DNA from: Cyrtodaria siliqua
Taxonomy: Eukaryota; Mollusca; Bivalvia; Adapedonta; Hiatellidae
Assembly (NCBI GenBank): GCA_037043455.1
Contig: JAWPHD010011498.1
Location: 1-64,000 of the forward strand
DNA: 64,000 nt
Reading direction: 5' to 3'
Below, in pieces: positions 1 through 13,200 of this stretch. Made by a program: the position numbers and the translations under genes. The notes under the pieces were generated by a model. The model was not told where the DNA came from. It searched no databases and was given only the letters and a program-made list of their open reading frames with translations. Within the stretch, counting starts at the first letter, position 1; each line of letters starts with the position of its first letter.

Positions 1-560
1 TGTTCATTTTTGACCACACTGCAGTGCAGGGACTTATTGACCACACTGCAGTGCAGGGACTTATTGACCACACTGCAGTGCAGGGACTTATTCATTTTTG
101 ACCACACTGCAGTGCAGGGACTTATTGACCACACTGTAGTGCAGGGACTTATTCATTTTTGACCACACTGCAGTGCAGGGACTTATTCATTTTTGACCAC
201 ACTGCAGTGCAGGGACTTATTGACCACACTGTAGTGCAGGGACTTATTCATTTTTGACCACACTGCAGTGCAGGGACTTATTCATTATTGACCACACTGT
301 AGTGCAGGGACGTATTCATTTTTGACCACACTGCAGTGCAGGGACTTATTCATTTTTGACCACACTGCAGTGCAGGGACGCATTCATTTTTGACCACACT
401 GCAGTGCAGGGACTTATTCATTTTTGACCACACTGCAGTGCAGGGACGCATTCATTTTTAACCACACTGCAGTGCAGGGACGTATTCATTTTTGACCACA
501 CTGCAGTGCAGGGACTTATTCATTTTTGACCACACTGCAGTGCAGGGACTTATTCATTTT
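1..560. repeat. Minisatellite, 34-bp unit with 27-bp short variant
   Basis: Tandem copies of a unit whose core reads gaccacactgcagtgcaggg. Long units (34 bp) carry an extra ttcattttt stretch; short units (27 bp) lack it. About 17 copies are visible and the array is cut by the left window edge. Each unit contains the perfect 10-bp palindrome CACTGCAGTG. Variants are single substitutions such as ctgtag for ctgcag. No coding potential is supported. Confidence 0.95.
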
Positions 561-1162
561 ATTATAATAGCCTTATAAACTTTAATAGTCAATATGACTT
601 ATTTAAATGACAATTAGTGAAATTCACTGCCATTTCTGATTTAAATGATCATTTGCCAATATGTACAAATCCACGCAGAGTTATATCGTTCCTTGCACTC
701 ACATATATCTCTGCAAACTACTAAATTACAAGATTTTGGTAAAACCTGTTAAAATGGAATATGTTTGCCTGAAACTTATTTATTTCTTGTGTAAATACAA
801 TATTCAGAATATCTGCCAATTAGCTGTTGCAAGATTTGAAATAATGTACCAAAACAATTTAGTTTAAATCGGGACTAAAAATAATACGTACTTAAGTCTC
901 CTCAATCGATACGCATATATGTAAACATTTTAAACCAAAACTCGATGCAGAAAATTACTAAAAAGAAAATGCATAGAAAAAAAAATTGAAAATATTTAAT
1001 ATAGGTCTATATTTTATCTTTGCGCATCACGCAAAAGGATTTATTATAAATATCATCATAACTTTTTTGAATAATCACGTGACCTAACCGTTCGACCTAC
1101 TTTCTTTGAGGTTGACAGTCAATAATGACTCTGGTAGAGATTGATAGTACACTTGTGAGCTC
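561..1162. other. AT-rich stretch without a recognised feature
   Basis: AT-rich sequence between the first minisatellite and a SINE. The only open frame (about 68 codons near 661) has no recognisable domain and looks like chance. It may be 3' flank or intron of the minus-strand zinc-finger gene, but nothing seen proves this. Confidence 0.5.
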
Positions 1163-1562
1163 TTGAACTGAAATGTATTTTAACGGCTCATCTACACATT
1201 ATCTTGGGTTATGTCGTCGCTCCAGAGAGAGAAGGATACATAGCAATCTGGGAACTGTGCCCTGCTCTTATTAAATAGATTCCTATGGTTCTTTAACATG
1301 CTCGAAGAATCGATACCTGGCACAGCTCGGTTAACGACCCCCTCTGACGGACGAGGCTAGGGAAAGTGTCCTGCCTAAGGACGCACCGATGTACCCCAGT
1401 GGTGCCAGTGAGGCACAAACCTGTAATCTCCAGATTCAGAGTCCAACATGCTATCCACTGTGCCACCACACACCGATGTATCCCAGTGGTGCCAGTGAGG
1501 CACAAACCTGTAATCTCCAGATTCAGAGTTCAACATACTATCCACTGTGCCACCATGCACAT
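1163..1562 (-). mobile_element. tRNA-derived SINE (family A), duplicated head
   Basis: Read on the minus strand, the element starts with a tRNA-like head: an A-box-like tggcacagtggatag and a B-box-like ggtttgtgcctc. It then runs through a body shared with 63,766-64,000 and 4,366-4,560, and ends near 1,170 in a tail resembling gatgagccgttaaa. The tRNA-like head is present twice in tandem (about 72-bp period, 1,384-1,560). Promoter boxes were matched by eye. Open frames across the duplicated head are not genes. Confidence 0.75.
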
Positions 1563-1968
1563 TCTTACAGTTTGGGTTTAGGTGGCTACCCTATTGTCTA
1601 GGTAGCCACATAAAATAAAAATTAGCCAGATAAACATAAGGAATGAAAAGAATTTACAGATAATTGTTTGTAAACCCAATCAGTTAGCTCTGCCACTCAA
1701 ACATTCTCAACATGGATAGGCGTTCCATTAAAAAAAGTTGTTTTTGCTGTTTTTCGATCCCGTGTTTCATAAGTGGGTAGATAGGTACAGTAAAAAAGGT
1801 TTGAAATAAAAGAAAAAGTTTCTACAGATAATACCAAAACAAATGTTGATCTATAACTGTTATAAAAAATTTCGAGTAGGAGGGCCCTTTTTAGTGTGTA
1901 TATTGGGAAACAGCAAACCAACAATTTATTACAGTTAGCCTGAATAGAATAAAAAGATAAAAACAAAC
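1563..1968. other. Non-coding flank or intron of the zinc-finger gene
   Basis: AT-rich sequence downstream (minus strand) of the zinc-finger exon. The exon frame stays open to a stop at 1,697, but the translation becomes low-complexity and hydrophobic after 1,968, as expected of intron read-through. No further exon could be identified. Confidence 0.45.
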
Positions 1969-2473
1969 CTTGTATATAAACCTCCCCAATCTCATTGGCT
2001 GAACGGAGTTGATCACTAACACTCTGTAGCTGCTGCGTAAACTCATTCAAGTTTTCGGACGCTATCCTTATTGTCTGTATCGCGCTAATGTTTTCATCTA
2101 ATTGCTCCTCCCCTGGCAGAACCACGCTTTTATCCACATCATGACCCTGCTGACCTTGACCTTGTGGAAATTTGAAATCACCTTCATCTTGCACTAATTG
2201 AACTTGAGTACCTGATGTAAATTTGGTCTGAATCTGTAGCTGAGTTTGCGGCTGATCGAGTGTGTCCTGTTCATGCGTGCGAACGTGACGCTGCAGTGCA
2301 TACTTGGTGTTAAAATCCTTGTTACATGATGTACATTTGAAGGAACGGGGGTTATAGTGGATACACTGCTGGTGTTTACGCTGCACGGCACGTGTCTTGA
2401 ACATCTGACCACAGATATGACACTGGAATGAACGCAAGTTGGTGTGCACTGACATGTGCTCCTTCAGGTGGGC
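1969..2473 (-). CDS. C2H2 zinc-finger protein, internal exon (partial gene)
   Basis: On the minus strand an acceptor, catttacag, precedes 2,473. The phase-0 exon begins AHLKEHMSVH, the second half of a C2H2 finger. It continues with a complete finger (CHICGQMF..., H-x4-H spacing variant) and another (CTSCNKDF...LQRHVRTH), then a Q/D/E-rich low-complexity stretch ending NEIGEVYIQ. The best donor is AAG|gtttgt at 1,969; an alternative GAG|gtttat lies about 11 bp upstream. The protein is probably a DNA-binding nuclear factor, inferred from family only. The first finger is completed by the exon at 4,632-4,731. Gene start and end are not in view, so no name is given. Read without splicing, the frame runs on into the 27-bp array, which is an artefact. 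Confidence 0.8.
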
Positions 2474-2719
2474 CTGTAAATGAAAACATTTTTTTTTAAC
2501 TTTTTTGGAAAATATTTTATTAGAAACATTGTATGCTATAACTGATGGTAAAGGACAAGTTGCAAATACAGGGCTCGGTTTGTTGTTCACATTTAAGATC
2601 AAAATGCACATTTGAAATAAATTTAGTGCAAGAAAATATAAATCTGTGAAATGAATAATTAATAACATTAGAGTTCTTTTTTTCTTTCTCAATAGCACAA
2701 GTCTTATCACCCACGATAA

Positions 2720-4312
2720 AGATGGGTACTGTACAAAGGCAGTTAAAGATAGGTACTGTACAAAGACAGTTAAATATAGGTACTGTACAAAGGCAGTTAA
2801 AGATAGGTACTGTACAAAGGCAGTTAAAGATGGGTACTGTACAAAGGCAGTTAAAGATGGGTACCGTACAAAGGCAGTTAAAGATGGGTACCGTACAAAG
2901 ACAGTTAAAGATAGGTACTGTACAAAGGCAGTTAAAGACGGGTACCGTACAAAGACAGTTAAAGATAGGAACTGTACAAAGGCAGTTAAAGATAGGTACT
3001 GTACAAAGGCAGTTAAAGATAGGTACCGTACAAAGGCAGTTAAAGATAGGTACTGTACAAAGACAGTTAAAGATAGGTACTGTACAAAGGCTGTTAAAGA
3101 TAGGTACTGTACAAAGGCAGTTAAAGATAGGTACTGTACAAAGGCAGTTAAAGATAGGTACCGTACAAAGGCTGTTAAAGATAGGTACTGTACAAAGGCA
3201 GTTAAAGATAGGTACTGTACAAAGGCAGTTAAAGATAGGTACTGTACAAAGACAGTTAAAGATAGGTACTGTACAAAGACAGTTAAAGATAGGTACTGTA
3301 CAAAGGCAGTTAAAGATAGGTACTGTACAAAGACAGTTAAAGATAGGTACTGTACAAAGACAGTTAAAGATAGGTACTGTACAAAGACAGTTAAAGATAG
3401 GTACTGTACAAAGACAGTTAAAGATAGGTACTGTACAAAGACAGTTAAAGATAGGTACTGTACAAAGGCAGTTAAAGATAGGTACTGTACAAAGGCAGTT
3501 AAAGATAGGTACTGTACAAAGACAGTTAAAGATAGGTACTGTACAAAGACAGTTAAAGATAGGTACTGTACAAAGACAGTTAAAGATAGGTACCGTACAA
3601 AGGCAGTTAAAGATAGGTACTGTACAAAGACAGTTAAAGATAGGTACTGTACAAAGACAGTTAAAGATAGGTACTGTACAAAGACAGTTAAAGATAGGTA
3701 CTGTACAAAGACAGTTAAAGATAGGTACTGTACAAAGACAGTTAAAGATAGGTACTGTACAAAGACAGTTAAAGATAGGTACTGTACAAAGGCAGTTAAA
3801 GATAGGTACTGTACAAAGACAGTTAAAGATAGGTACTGTACAAAGGCAGTTAAAGATAGGTACTGTACAAAGGCAGTTAAAGATAGGTACTGTACAAAGG
3901 CAGTTAAAGATAGGTACTGTACAAAGACAGTTAAAGATAGGTACTGTACAAAGGCAGTTAAAGATAGGCACTGTACAAAGACAGTTAAAGATAGGTACTG
4001 TACAAAGACAGTTAAAGATAGGTACTGTACAAAGGCAGTTAAAGATAGGTACTGTACAAAGGCAGTTAAAGATAGGTACTGTACAAAGGCAGTTAAAGAT
4101 AGGTACTGTACAAAGGAAGTTAAAGATAGGTACTGTTCAAAGACAGTTAAAGATAGGTACTGTACAAAGGCAGTTAACGATAGGTACTGTACAAAGGCAG
4201 TTAAAGATAGGTACTGTACAAAGGCAGTTAAAGATATGTACAAAGACAATTAAAGATGGGTACCGTAAAAAGACTGTTAAAGATAGGTCGTACAAAGGCA
4301 GTTAAAGCGAGT
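2720..4312. repeat. 27-bp minisatellite inside an intron
   Basis: About 59 tandem copies of a 27-bp unit (core ataggtactgtacaaag). Variants are mainly tac/gac/gcc substitutions, with a few degenerate units at the right edge. The array lies wholly between the two zinc-finger exons, so it is intronic on the minus strand. Because 27 is a multiple of 3 and the unit lacks stops in several frames, long open frames run through it on both strands (527 codons plus; 483 or more minus). Their nine-residue periodic translations are not evidence for a protein. Confidence 0.95.
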
Positions 4313-4365
4313 AAAAAATAGTCAATAATGCATCATAAATGAGAATTCTAGAATAAACAGGAAAC

Positions 4366-4560
4366 AAAGTACCGGTACTACAAGCTTGACCAGCACCACA
4401 GAGTTTCATTGTTGTGTTCTTGGGCAAGACACTTGTCCTTAGCCTCATCTGTGGGACAGGGACATAGACTGGGCGGTCCCATGAATAATGGTCTATCCTC
4501 CGAGCAAGTTAAAAGAAACATAGGAATCTATTTGTTATTAAGAGTAGGACAGGATCGCAC
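4366..4560 (+). mobile_element. SINE family A body, plus orientation
   Basis: Shares the body of the element at 1,163-1,562 in opposite orientation: ctgggcggtccc, ctatcctccgagcaagtt and ataggaatctatt blocks. The upstream part carries the mollusc-type segment ttgggcaagacacttgtcc. The 3' tail is missing or diverged. It sits in the intron of the minus-strand zinc-finger gene, about 70 bp from the exon at 4,632. Confidence 0.7.
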
Positions 4561-4631
4561 TAAATAACCTTTTATGTGTTGATCATAATTTGCAATCAAG
4601 AGGCGAGACATAAACCACAAAAGCGACTGAC

Positions 4632-4731
4632 CCTGGACTTGAAGGATTTCTTGCAGTGACTACAATTGTAAGGTAACTTCCTTCGTGATTTGTCTACATG
4701 TGTCACTTTGTGGGCGGCCAGCGCATCTATC
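4632..4731 (-). CDS. C2H2 zinc-finger protein, upstream exon (partial gene)
   Basis: A 100-bp minus-strand exon. Its acceptor tttcatcatcag ends next to 4,731 and its donor AGG|gtcagt follows 4,632. The reading frame is one base completing a codon and then 33 codons. It encodes the tail of one finger (AAHKVTH), a linker, and the first half of the next finger (YNCSHCKKSFKSR). Joining phase 0 to the exon at 2,473 gives a finger with correct C-x2-C, F, L and H-x3-H spacing. That fit is the main evidence that both exons belong to one transcript. Exons further upstream were not identified. Confidence 0.8.
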
Positions 4732-5126
4732 CTGATGATGAAAAACAATTAAGACCGGTATTATAAATATATGTGTACATTCAACGCCACGGTAGTAACA
4801 ACAGCTCAACATCCTGAAATTTAACAACAGTTCAATAGCCATACGTGAATTATTTATGGGATACCTGTAAGGTCATATATTTACCGATATTTTCTGTTGA
4901 AAACAAATAACCTCATTTCGAATAAACTTTACTTTTCAAGCATTCTTAGCTACTGCACCCATCCAATGCGTCTCATTAGAAAATGGTCATTCCACTGTCT
5001 GAAAATACAATGACTTGCTTTTTTTTTATCCCAAGGCATGTTTAATATGGCTGATACTACTGGAAAATAATTTTAATTTAAGAATTGATTCACATTTTTA
5101 GGAATTTATGTGGTTTATCATGATAT
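4732..5126. other. Presumed intron or upstream flank, no feature
   Basis: AT-rich DNA upstream (minus strand) of the 100-bp zinc-finger exon. I saw no second convincing exon, SINE or array before the 21-bp minisatellite begins. Confidence 0.4.
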
Positions 5127-5514
5127 TTGGAGAGTATTTCATTATACTTGGAGAGTATCTCAGTATACCTGTGGATTATTTCAGTATACTTGGGCAGTAT
5201 TTCAGTATACCTGGGGAGTATACCAGTACATCTGGGGAGTATTTCAGTATACCTGGGGAGTATACCAGTATATCTGGGGAGTATTTCAGTATACCTGGGG
5301 AGTATTTCAGGATATCTGGGGAGTATTTCAGTATGCCTGAGGAATGTTTCAGTATGCCTGGGGAATGTTTCAGTATGCCTGGTGAGTATTTCAGTATACC
5401 TGGGGAGTATTTCAGTATATCTGGGGAGTATTTCAGTATGCCTTGGGAATGTTTCAGTATGCCTGGGGAATGTTTTAGTATGCATTGGGAGTGTTTCAGT
5501 ATGTCTGGAGAGTA
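5127..5514 (+). repeat. 21-bp minisatellite, plus orientation
   Basis: About 18 copies of a 21-bp unit (core ggggagtatttcagtatac) with scattered substitutions. The same family occurs in reverse orientation at 49,437-50,846. The 21-bp period keeps several frames open, which explains the periodic open frames here. Confidence 0.95.
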
Positions 5515-7240
5515 TGTTATAGAATCGTCCCATAGAGAGGATATGTTATATAGAGCCGTCCCAAATATAGGGTATGTTATAGTTCTAGAATCGTCCCAGA
5601 GAGAGGGTATGTTACATAGAGCCGTCCCAGATATAGGGTATGTTATAGTTCTAGAATCGTCCCAGAGAGAGGATATGTTATATAGAGTCGTACAAGATAG
5701 AGGTATGCTATATAGAGCTATCCCAGATAGGGGATATGTTATATAGAGTCGTTTCAGAGAGAGGATGTGTTATATAGAGTCGTACAAGATATAGGTTATG
5801 TAATATAAAGCCGTCCCAGATAGAGGGTATGTTATATAGAACTATCCCAGAGAGAGGTTATGTTATATAGAGTCGTCCCAGACAGAGGATATGTTATATA
5901 GAGCCGTCCCAAATATAGGGTATGTTATAGTTCTAGAATCGTCCCAGAGAGAGGATATGTTACATAGAGCTATCCCAGAGATGGGGTATGTTATAATAAA
6001 GCCGTCCCAGATAAAAGGTATGTTACATAGAGCTATCCCAGAGAAAGGGTATGTTTTAGAGAGCCGTCCCAGATAGAGGTTATGTCATATAGAGTCATCC
6101 CAGAGTGGGGGTATGTTATATAGAGTCGTCCCAGATGGAGGGTATGATATATAGAGCCATCTCAGATAGAGAATATGTCATATAGAGTCATCCCAGAAAG
6201 AGGGTATGTTATATAGAGTCGTTCCAGGGAGAGGGTATGTCATATAAAGCCGTCCCAGATAGAGGTATGATATATAGAGCTATCCCAGATAGGGGATATT
6301 TTATATAGAGTCGATCCAGAGAGTGGATGTGTTATACAGAGTCGTACAAGATAGAGGTTATGTAATATAAAGCCGTCCCAGATAGAGGGTATGTTATATA
6401 GAACTATCCCAGAGAGAGGTTATGTTATATAGAATCGTCCCAGACAGAGGGTATGTTATATGGAGCCATCCCAGATAGAGGTTATGTTATATAGAGTCGT
6501 CCCAGACAGAGGGTATGTTACTTAGTCTCATCCGCGATAGAGGGTATGTTATATAGTCTCGTCCCAGAAAGAGGGTATGTTAAATAGGGTCATCCCAGAT
6601 TGAGGGTATATATAGAGCCGTCCCAGATAGAGGGTACGTTATATAGAGCCATCCCAGATTGAGGGTACGTTATATAGAACCATCATAGATAAAGGGTATG
6701 TTATATAAAGCCATCCCAGATAGAGGGTTTGTTATAGGGAGTCGTCCCAGATAGAGGGTATGTTATATAGGGTAGTCCCAGATAGAGGGTATGTTATATA
6801 GAGTCGTACCAGATAAAGGGTATGTTATATAGAGCTATCCCAGAGAAGGGGTATGTTATATAGAGTCGTACCAGACAAAGGGTATGCTATATAGAGCTAT
6901 CTCATAGAAGGGGTATGTTATATAGAGTCGTTCCAGGGAGAGGGTATGTTATATAGAACCGTCCCAGATAGAGGGAATGTCATGTAGAACCGTCCCAGAT
7001 AGAGGGTTTGTTACACTATATGCGTCGTCCCGGATAGCGGATGTGTTATATAGAGTCGTCCCAGATAGAGGGTATGTTATATAGAGTCGTCCCAGATAAA
7101 GGGTATGTTATATAGAGTCGTTCCAGATAGAGGGTATGTTATATAGAGTCGTATGTTATATGTTACATAAAGCTAACCCAGAGAGAGGCTATGTTATAAT
7201 AAAGCCGTCCCAGATAAAAGGTATGTTACATAGAGCTAAT
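5515..7240 (+). repeat. 31-bp minisatellite
   Basis: About 55 degenerate copies of a unit near 31 bp (core atgttatatagagtcgtccc, followed by agatagagggt). The junction with the preceding 21-bp array is abrupt. Period and sequence vary more than in the neighbouring arrays, suggesting an older array. Confidence 0.93.
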
Positions 7241-10200
7241 GTTAAAATCATTTATGTACATCCATCATAAATGTTATGTCTAGTTGTGGAAAAATCACGT
7301 AAATGCATCATACATGTTATATGTCTAGTTATGGAACAATTTATGTAAATTAATCATGCATGTTATATGTCTAGTTGTGGAACAATCATGTACATCCATC
7401 ATAAATGTTATATGTCTAGTTGTGGAAAAATCATGTACATCCATCATACATGTTGTATGTCTAGTTGTGGAAAAATCATGTACATCCATCATAAATGTTA
7501 TGTCTAGTTGTGGAAAAATCATGTACATCCATCATAAATGTTATGTCTAGTTGTGGAAAAATCACGTAAATTCATCATACATGTTATATGTCTAGTTGTG
7601 GAACAATTTATGTAAATTAATCATGCATGTTATATGTCTAGTTGTGGAACAATCATGTACATCCATCATGCATGTTATATGTCTAGTTGTGGAACAATTT
7701 ATGTAAATTAATCATACATGTTATATGTCTAGTTGTGGAAAAATCACGTAAATTCATCATACATGTTATATGTCTAGTTATGGAACAATCATGTAAATCC
7801 ATCATACATATTATATGTCTAGTTGTGGAACAGTTATGTACATCCATCATGCATGTTATATGTCTAGTTGTGGAACAATCATGTAAATCCATCATACATG
7901 TTATATGTCTAGTTGTGGAACAGTCATGTACATCCATCATGCATGTTATATGTCTAGTTGTGGAACAGTCATGTACATCCATCATGCATGTTATATGTCT
8001 AGTTGTGGAACAATTTATGTAAATTCATCATACATATTATATGTCTAGTTGTGGAACAATCATGTACATCCATCATACATGTTATATGTCTAGTTGTGGA
8101 ACAATTTATGTAAATTAATCATGCATGTTATATGTCTAGTTGTGGAACAATCATGTACATCCATCATGCATGTTATATGTCTAGTTGTGGAACAATTTAT
8201 GTAAATTAATCATACATGTTATATGTCTAGTTGTGGAAAAATCACGTAAATTCAAAATACATGTTATATGTCTAGTTATGGAACAATCATGTAAATCCAT
8301 CATACATGTTATATGTCTACTTGTGGAACAATTTATGTAAATTCATCATACATGTTATATGTCTAGTTGTGGAACAATCATGTACATCCATCATGCATGT
8401 TATATGTCTAGTTGTGGAACAATTTATGTAAAATAATCATACATATTATATGTCTAGTTGTCAATCATGTTAATTCATCATACATGTTATATGTCTAGTT
8501 GTGGAACAATCATGTAAATCCATCATACATGTTATATGTCTAGTTGTGGAACAATTTATGTAAATTAATCATACATGTTATATGTCTAGTTGTGGAAAAA
8601 TCACGTAAATTCATCATACATGTTATATGTCTAGTTATGGAACAATCATGTAAATCCATCATACATGTTATATGTCTAGTTGTGGAACAATTTATATAAA
8701 TTAATCATACATGTTATATGTCTAGTTGTGGAAAAATCACGTAAATTCATCATACATGTTATATGTCTAGTTATGGAACAATCATGTGAATCCATCATAC
8801 ATGTTATATGTCTAGTTGTGGAACAATTTATGTAAATTAATCATGCATGATATATGTCTAGTTGTGGAACAATCATGTACATCCATCATACATGTTGTAT
8901 GTCTAGTTGTGGAACAATCATGTACATCCATCATACATGTTATATGTCTAGTTATGGAACAATCATGTACATCCATCATGCATGTTATATGTCTAGTTGT
9001 AGAACAATTTATGTAAATTAATCATACATGTTATATGTCTAGTTGTGGAACAATTTATGTAAATTAATCATGCATGATATATGTCTAGTTGTGGAACAAT
9101 CATGTACATCCATCATACATGTTATATGTCTAGTTGTGGAACAATTTATGTAAATTAATCATACATGTTATGTGTCTAGTTGTGGAAAAATCACGTAAAT
9201 TCATCATACATGTTATATGTCTAGTTATGAAACAATCATGTAAATCCATCATACATGTTATATGTCTAGTTATGGAACAATCATGTACATCCATCATACA
9301 TGTTATATGTCTAGTTGTGGAACAATTTATGTAAATTAATCATACATGTTATATGTCTAGTTGTGGAACAATCATGTACATCCATCATACATGTTATATG
9401 TCTAGTTGTGGAACAATCATGTACATCCATTATGCATGTTATATGTCTAGTTGTGGAACAATTTATGTAAATTAATCATACATGTTATATGTCTAGTTGT
9501 GGAACAATCATGTACATCCATCATACATGTTATATGTCTAGTTGTGGAACAATCATGTACATCCATCATGCATGTTATATGTCTAGTTGTGGAACAATTT
9601 ATGTAAATTAATCATGCATGATATATGTCTAGTTGTGGAACAATCATGTACATCCATCATACATGTTATATGTCTAGTTGTGGAACAATCATGTACATCC
9701 ATCATGCATGTTATATGTCTAGTTGTGGAACAATTTAGGTAAATTAATCATACATGTTATATGTCTAGTTGTGGAACAATTTATGTAAATTAATCATACA
9801 TGTTATATGTCTAGTTGTGGAAAAATCACGTAAATTCATCATACATGTTATATGTCTAGTTATGGAACAATTTATGTAAATTAATCATGCATGATATATG
9901 TCTAGTTGTGGAACAATCATGTACATCCATCATACATGCTGTATGTCTAGTTGTGGAAAAATCACATAAATTCATCATACATGTTATATGTCTAGTTGTC
10001 AATCATGTAAATTCATCATGCATGTTGTACATATAGTTATGGAACAATCATGTACATTCATCATACATGTTGTAAGTCTAATTGTGGAACAATTTATGTA
10101 AATTAATCATACATGTTATATGTCTTGTTGTGGAACAATCATGTACATCCATCATACATGTTATATGTCTAGTTGTGGAACAATTTATGTAAATTAATCA

Positions 10201-13200
10201 TACATCTTATATGTCTAGTTGTGGAAGAATCACGTAAATTCATCATACATGTTATATGTCTAGTTATGGAACAATCATGTAAATCCATCATACATGTTAT
10301 ATGTCTAGTTGTGGAACAATTTATGTAAATTAATCATACATGTTATATGTCTAGTTGTGGAACAATCATGTACATCCATCATACATGTTATATGTCTAGT
10401 TGTAGAAAAATTTATGTAAATTAATCATACATGTTATAATTATATGTCTAGTTGTTGAAAAATCACGTAAATTCATCATACATGTTATATGTCTAGTTGT
10501 GGAAAAATCACGTAAATTCATCATACATGTTATATGTCTAGTTGTGGAACAATCATGTACATCCATCTTACATGTTGTAAGTCTAATTGTGGAACAATTT
10601 ATGTAAATTAATCATACATGTTATATGTCTAGTTGTGGAACAATCATGTACATTCATCATACATGTTGTAAGTCTAATTGTGGAACAATTTATGTAAATT
10701 AATCATACATGTTATATGTCTAGTTGTGGAACAATCATGTACATCCATCATACATGTTATATGTCTAGTTGTGGAACAATTTATGTAAATTAATCATGCA
10801 TGATATATGTCTAGTCATGGAACAATCATGTACATCCATCATACATGTTGTATATCTAGTTGTGGAACAATTTATGTAAATTAATCATGCATGATACATC
10901 TCTAGTTGTGGAACAGTCATGTACATCCATCATACATGTTGTAAGTCTAATTGTGGAACAATTTATGTTAATTAATCATGCATGATACATCTCTAGTTGT
11001 TGAACAATCATGTACATCCATCATACATGTTGTATATCTAGTTGTGGAACAATCACGTACATTCATCATACATGTTGTATGTCTAGTTGTGGAACAATCA
11101 TGTACATCCATCATGCATGTTATATGTCTAGTTGTGGAACAATTTATGTAAATTAATCATGCATGATATGTGTCTAGTTGTGGAACAATCATGTACATCC
11201 ATCATACATGTTGTATGTCTAATTGTGGAACAATTTATGTAAATTAATCATGCATGATATATGTCTAGTTGTGGAACAATTTATGTAAATTAATCATGCA
11301 TGATATATGTCTAGTTGTGGAACAATCATGTACATCCATCATACATGTTATATGTCTAGTTGTGGAACAATTTATGTAAATTAATCATGCATGATATATG
11401 TCTAGTTGTGGAACAATTTATGTAAATTAATCATGCATGATATATGTCTAGTTGTGGAACAATCATGTACATCCATCATACATGTTATATGTCTAGTTGT
11501 GGAAAAATCATGTACATTCATCATATACATTATATGTATAGTTGATATTTATTTTTATTTATCATAAATGTTATATGTATAGTTATGGAACAATCACGTA
11601 CATTCATCATACATGTTGTAAGTCTAATTGTGGAACAATTTATGTTAATTAATCATGCATGATACATCTCTAGTTGTTGAACAATCATGTACATCCATCA
11701 TACATGTTGTATATCTAGTTGTGGAAAAATCACGTAAATTCATCATACATGTTATATGTCTAGTTATGGAACAATTTATGTAAATTAATCATGCATGATA
11801 TATGTCTAGTTGTGGAACAATCATGTACATCCATCATACATGCTGTATGTCTAGTTGTGGAAAAATCACATAAATTCATCATACATGTTATATGTCTAGT
11901 TGTCAATCATGTAAATTCATCATGCATGTTGTACATATAGTTATGGAACAATCATGTACATTCATCATACATGTTGTAAGTCTAATTGTGGAACAATTTA
12001 TGTAAATTAATCATACATGTTATATGTCTTGTTGTGGAACAATCATGTACATCCATCATACATGTTATATGTCTAGTTGTGGAACAATTTATGTAAATTA
12101 ATCATACATCTTATATGTCTAGTTGTGGAAGAATCACGTAAATTCATCATACATGTTATATGTCTAGTTATGGAACAATCATGTAAATCCATCATACATG
12201 TTATATGTCTAGTTGTGGAACAATTTATGTAAATTAATCATACATGTTATATGTCTAGTTGTGGAACAATCATGTACATCCATCATACATGTTATATGTC
12301 TAGTTGTAGAAAAATTTATGTAAATTAATCATACATGTTATAATTATATGTCTAGTTGTTGAAAAATCACGTAAATTCATCATACATGTTATATGTCTAG
12401 TTGTGGAAAAATCACGTAAATTCATCATACATGTTATATGTCTAGTTGTGGAACAATCATGTACATCCATCTTACATGTTGTAAGTCTAATTGTGGAACA
12501 ATTTATGTAAATTAATCATACATGTTATATGTCTAGTTGTGGAACAATCATGTACATTCATCATACATGTTGTAAGTCTAATTGTGGAACAATTTATGTA
12601 AATTAATCATACATGTTATATGTCTAGTTGTGGAACAATCATGTACATCCATCATACATGTTATATGTCTAGTTGTGGAACAATTTATGTAAATTAATCA
12701 TGCATGATATATGTCTAGTCATGGAACAATCATGTACATCCATCATACATGTTGTATATCTAGTTGTGGAACAATTTATGTAAATTAATCATGCATGATA
12801 CATCTCTAGTTGTGGAACAGTCATGTACATCCATCATACATGTTGTAAGTCTAATTGTGGAACAATTTATGTTAATTAATCATGCATGATACATCTCTAG
12901 TTGTTGAACAATCATGTACATCCATCATACATGTTGTATATCTAGTTGTGGAACAATCACGTACATTCATCATACATGTTGTATGTCTAGTTGTGGAACA
13001 ATCATGTACATCCATCATGCATGTTATATGTCTAGTTGTGGAACAATTTATGTAAATTAATCATGCATGATATGTGTCTAGTTGTGGAACAATCATGTAC
13101 ATCCATCATACATGTTGTATGTCTAATTGTGGAACAATTTATGTAAATTAATCATGCATGATATATGTCTAGTTGTGGAACAATTTATGTAAATTAATCA

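Noticed and set aside
1697..4249. An 850-codon minus-strand frame joining the 27-bp repeat to zinc fingers
   Set aside because: The repeat part is intronic; a good acceptor at 2,474 and a matching exon at 4,632-4,731 give a proper C2H2 finger without it.
2722..4305. A 527-codon plus-strand frame of a nine-residue repeat
   Set aside because: It exists only because the 27-bp unit is a multiple of three; no start context, domain or unique sequence.
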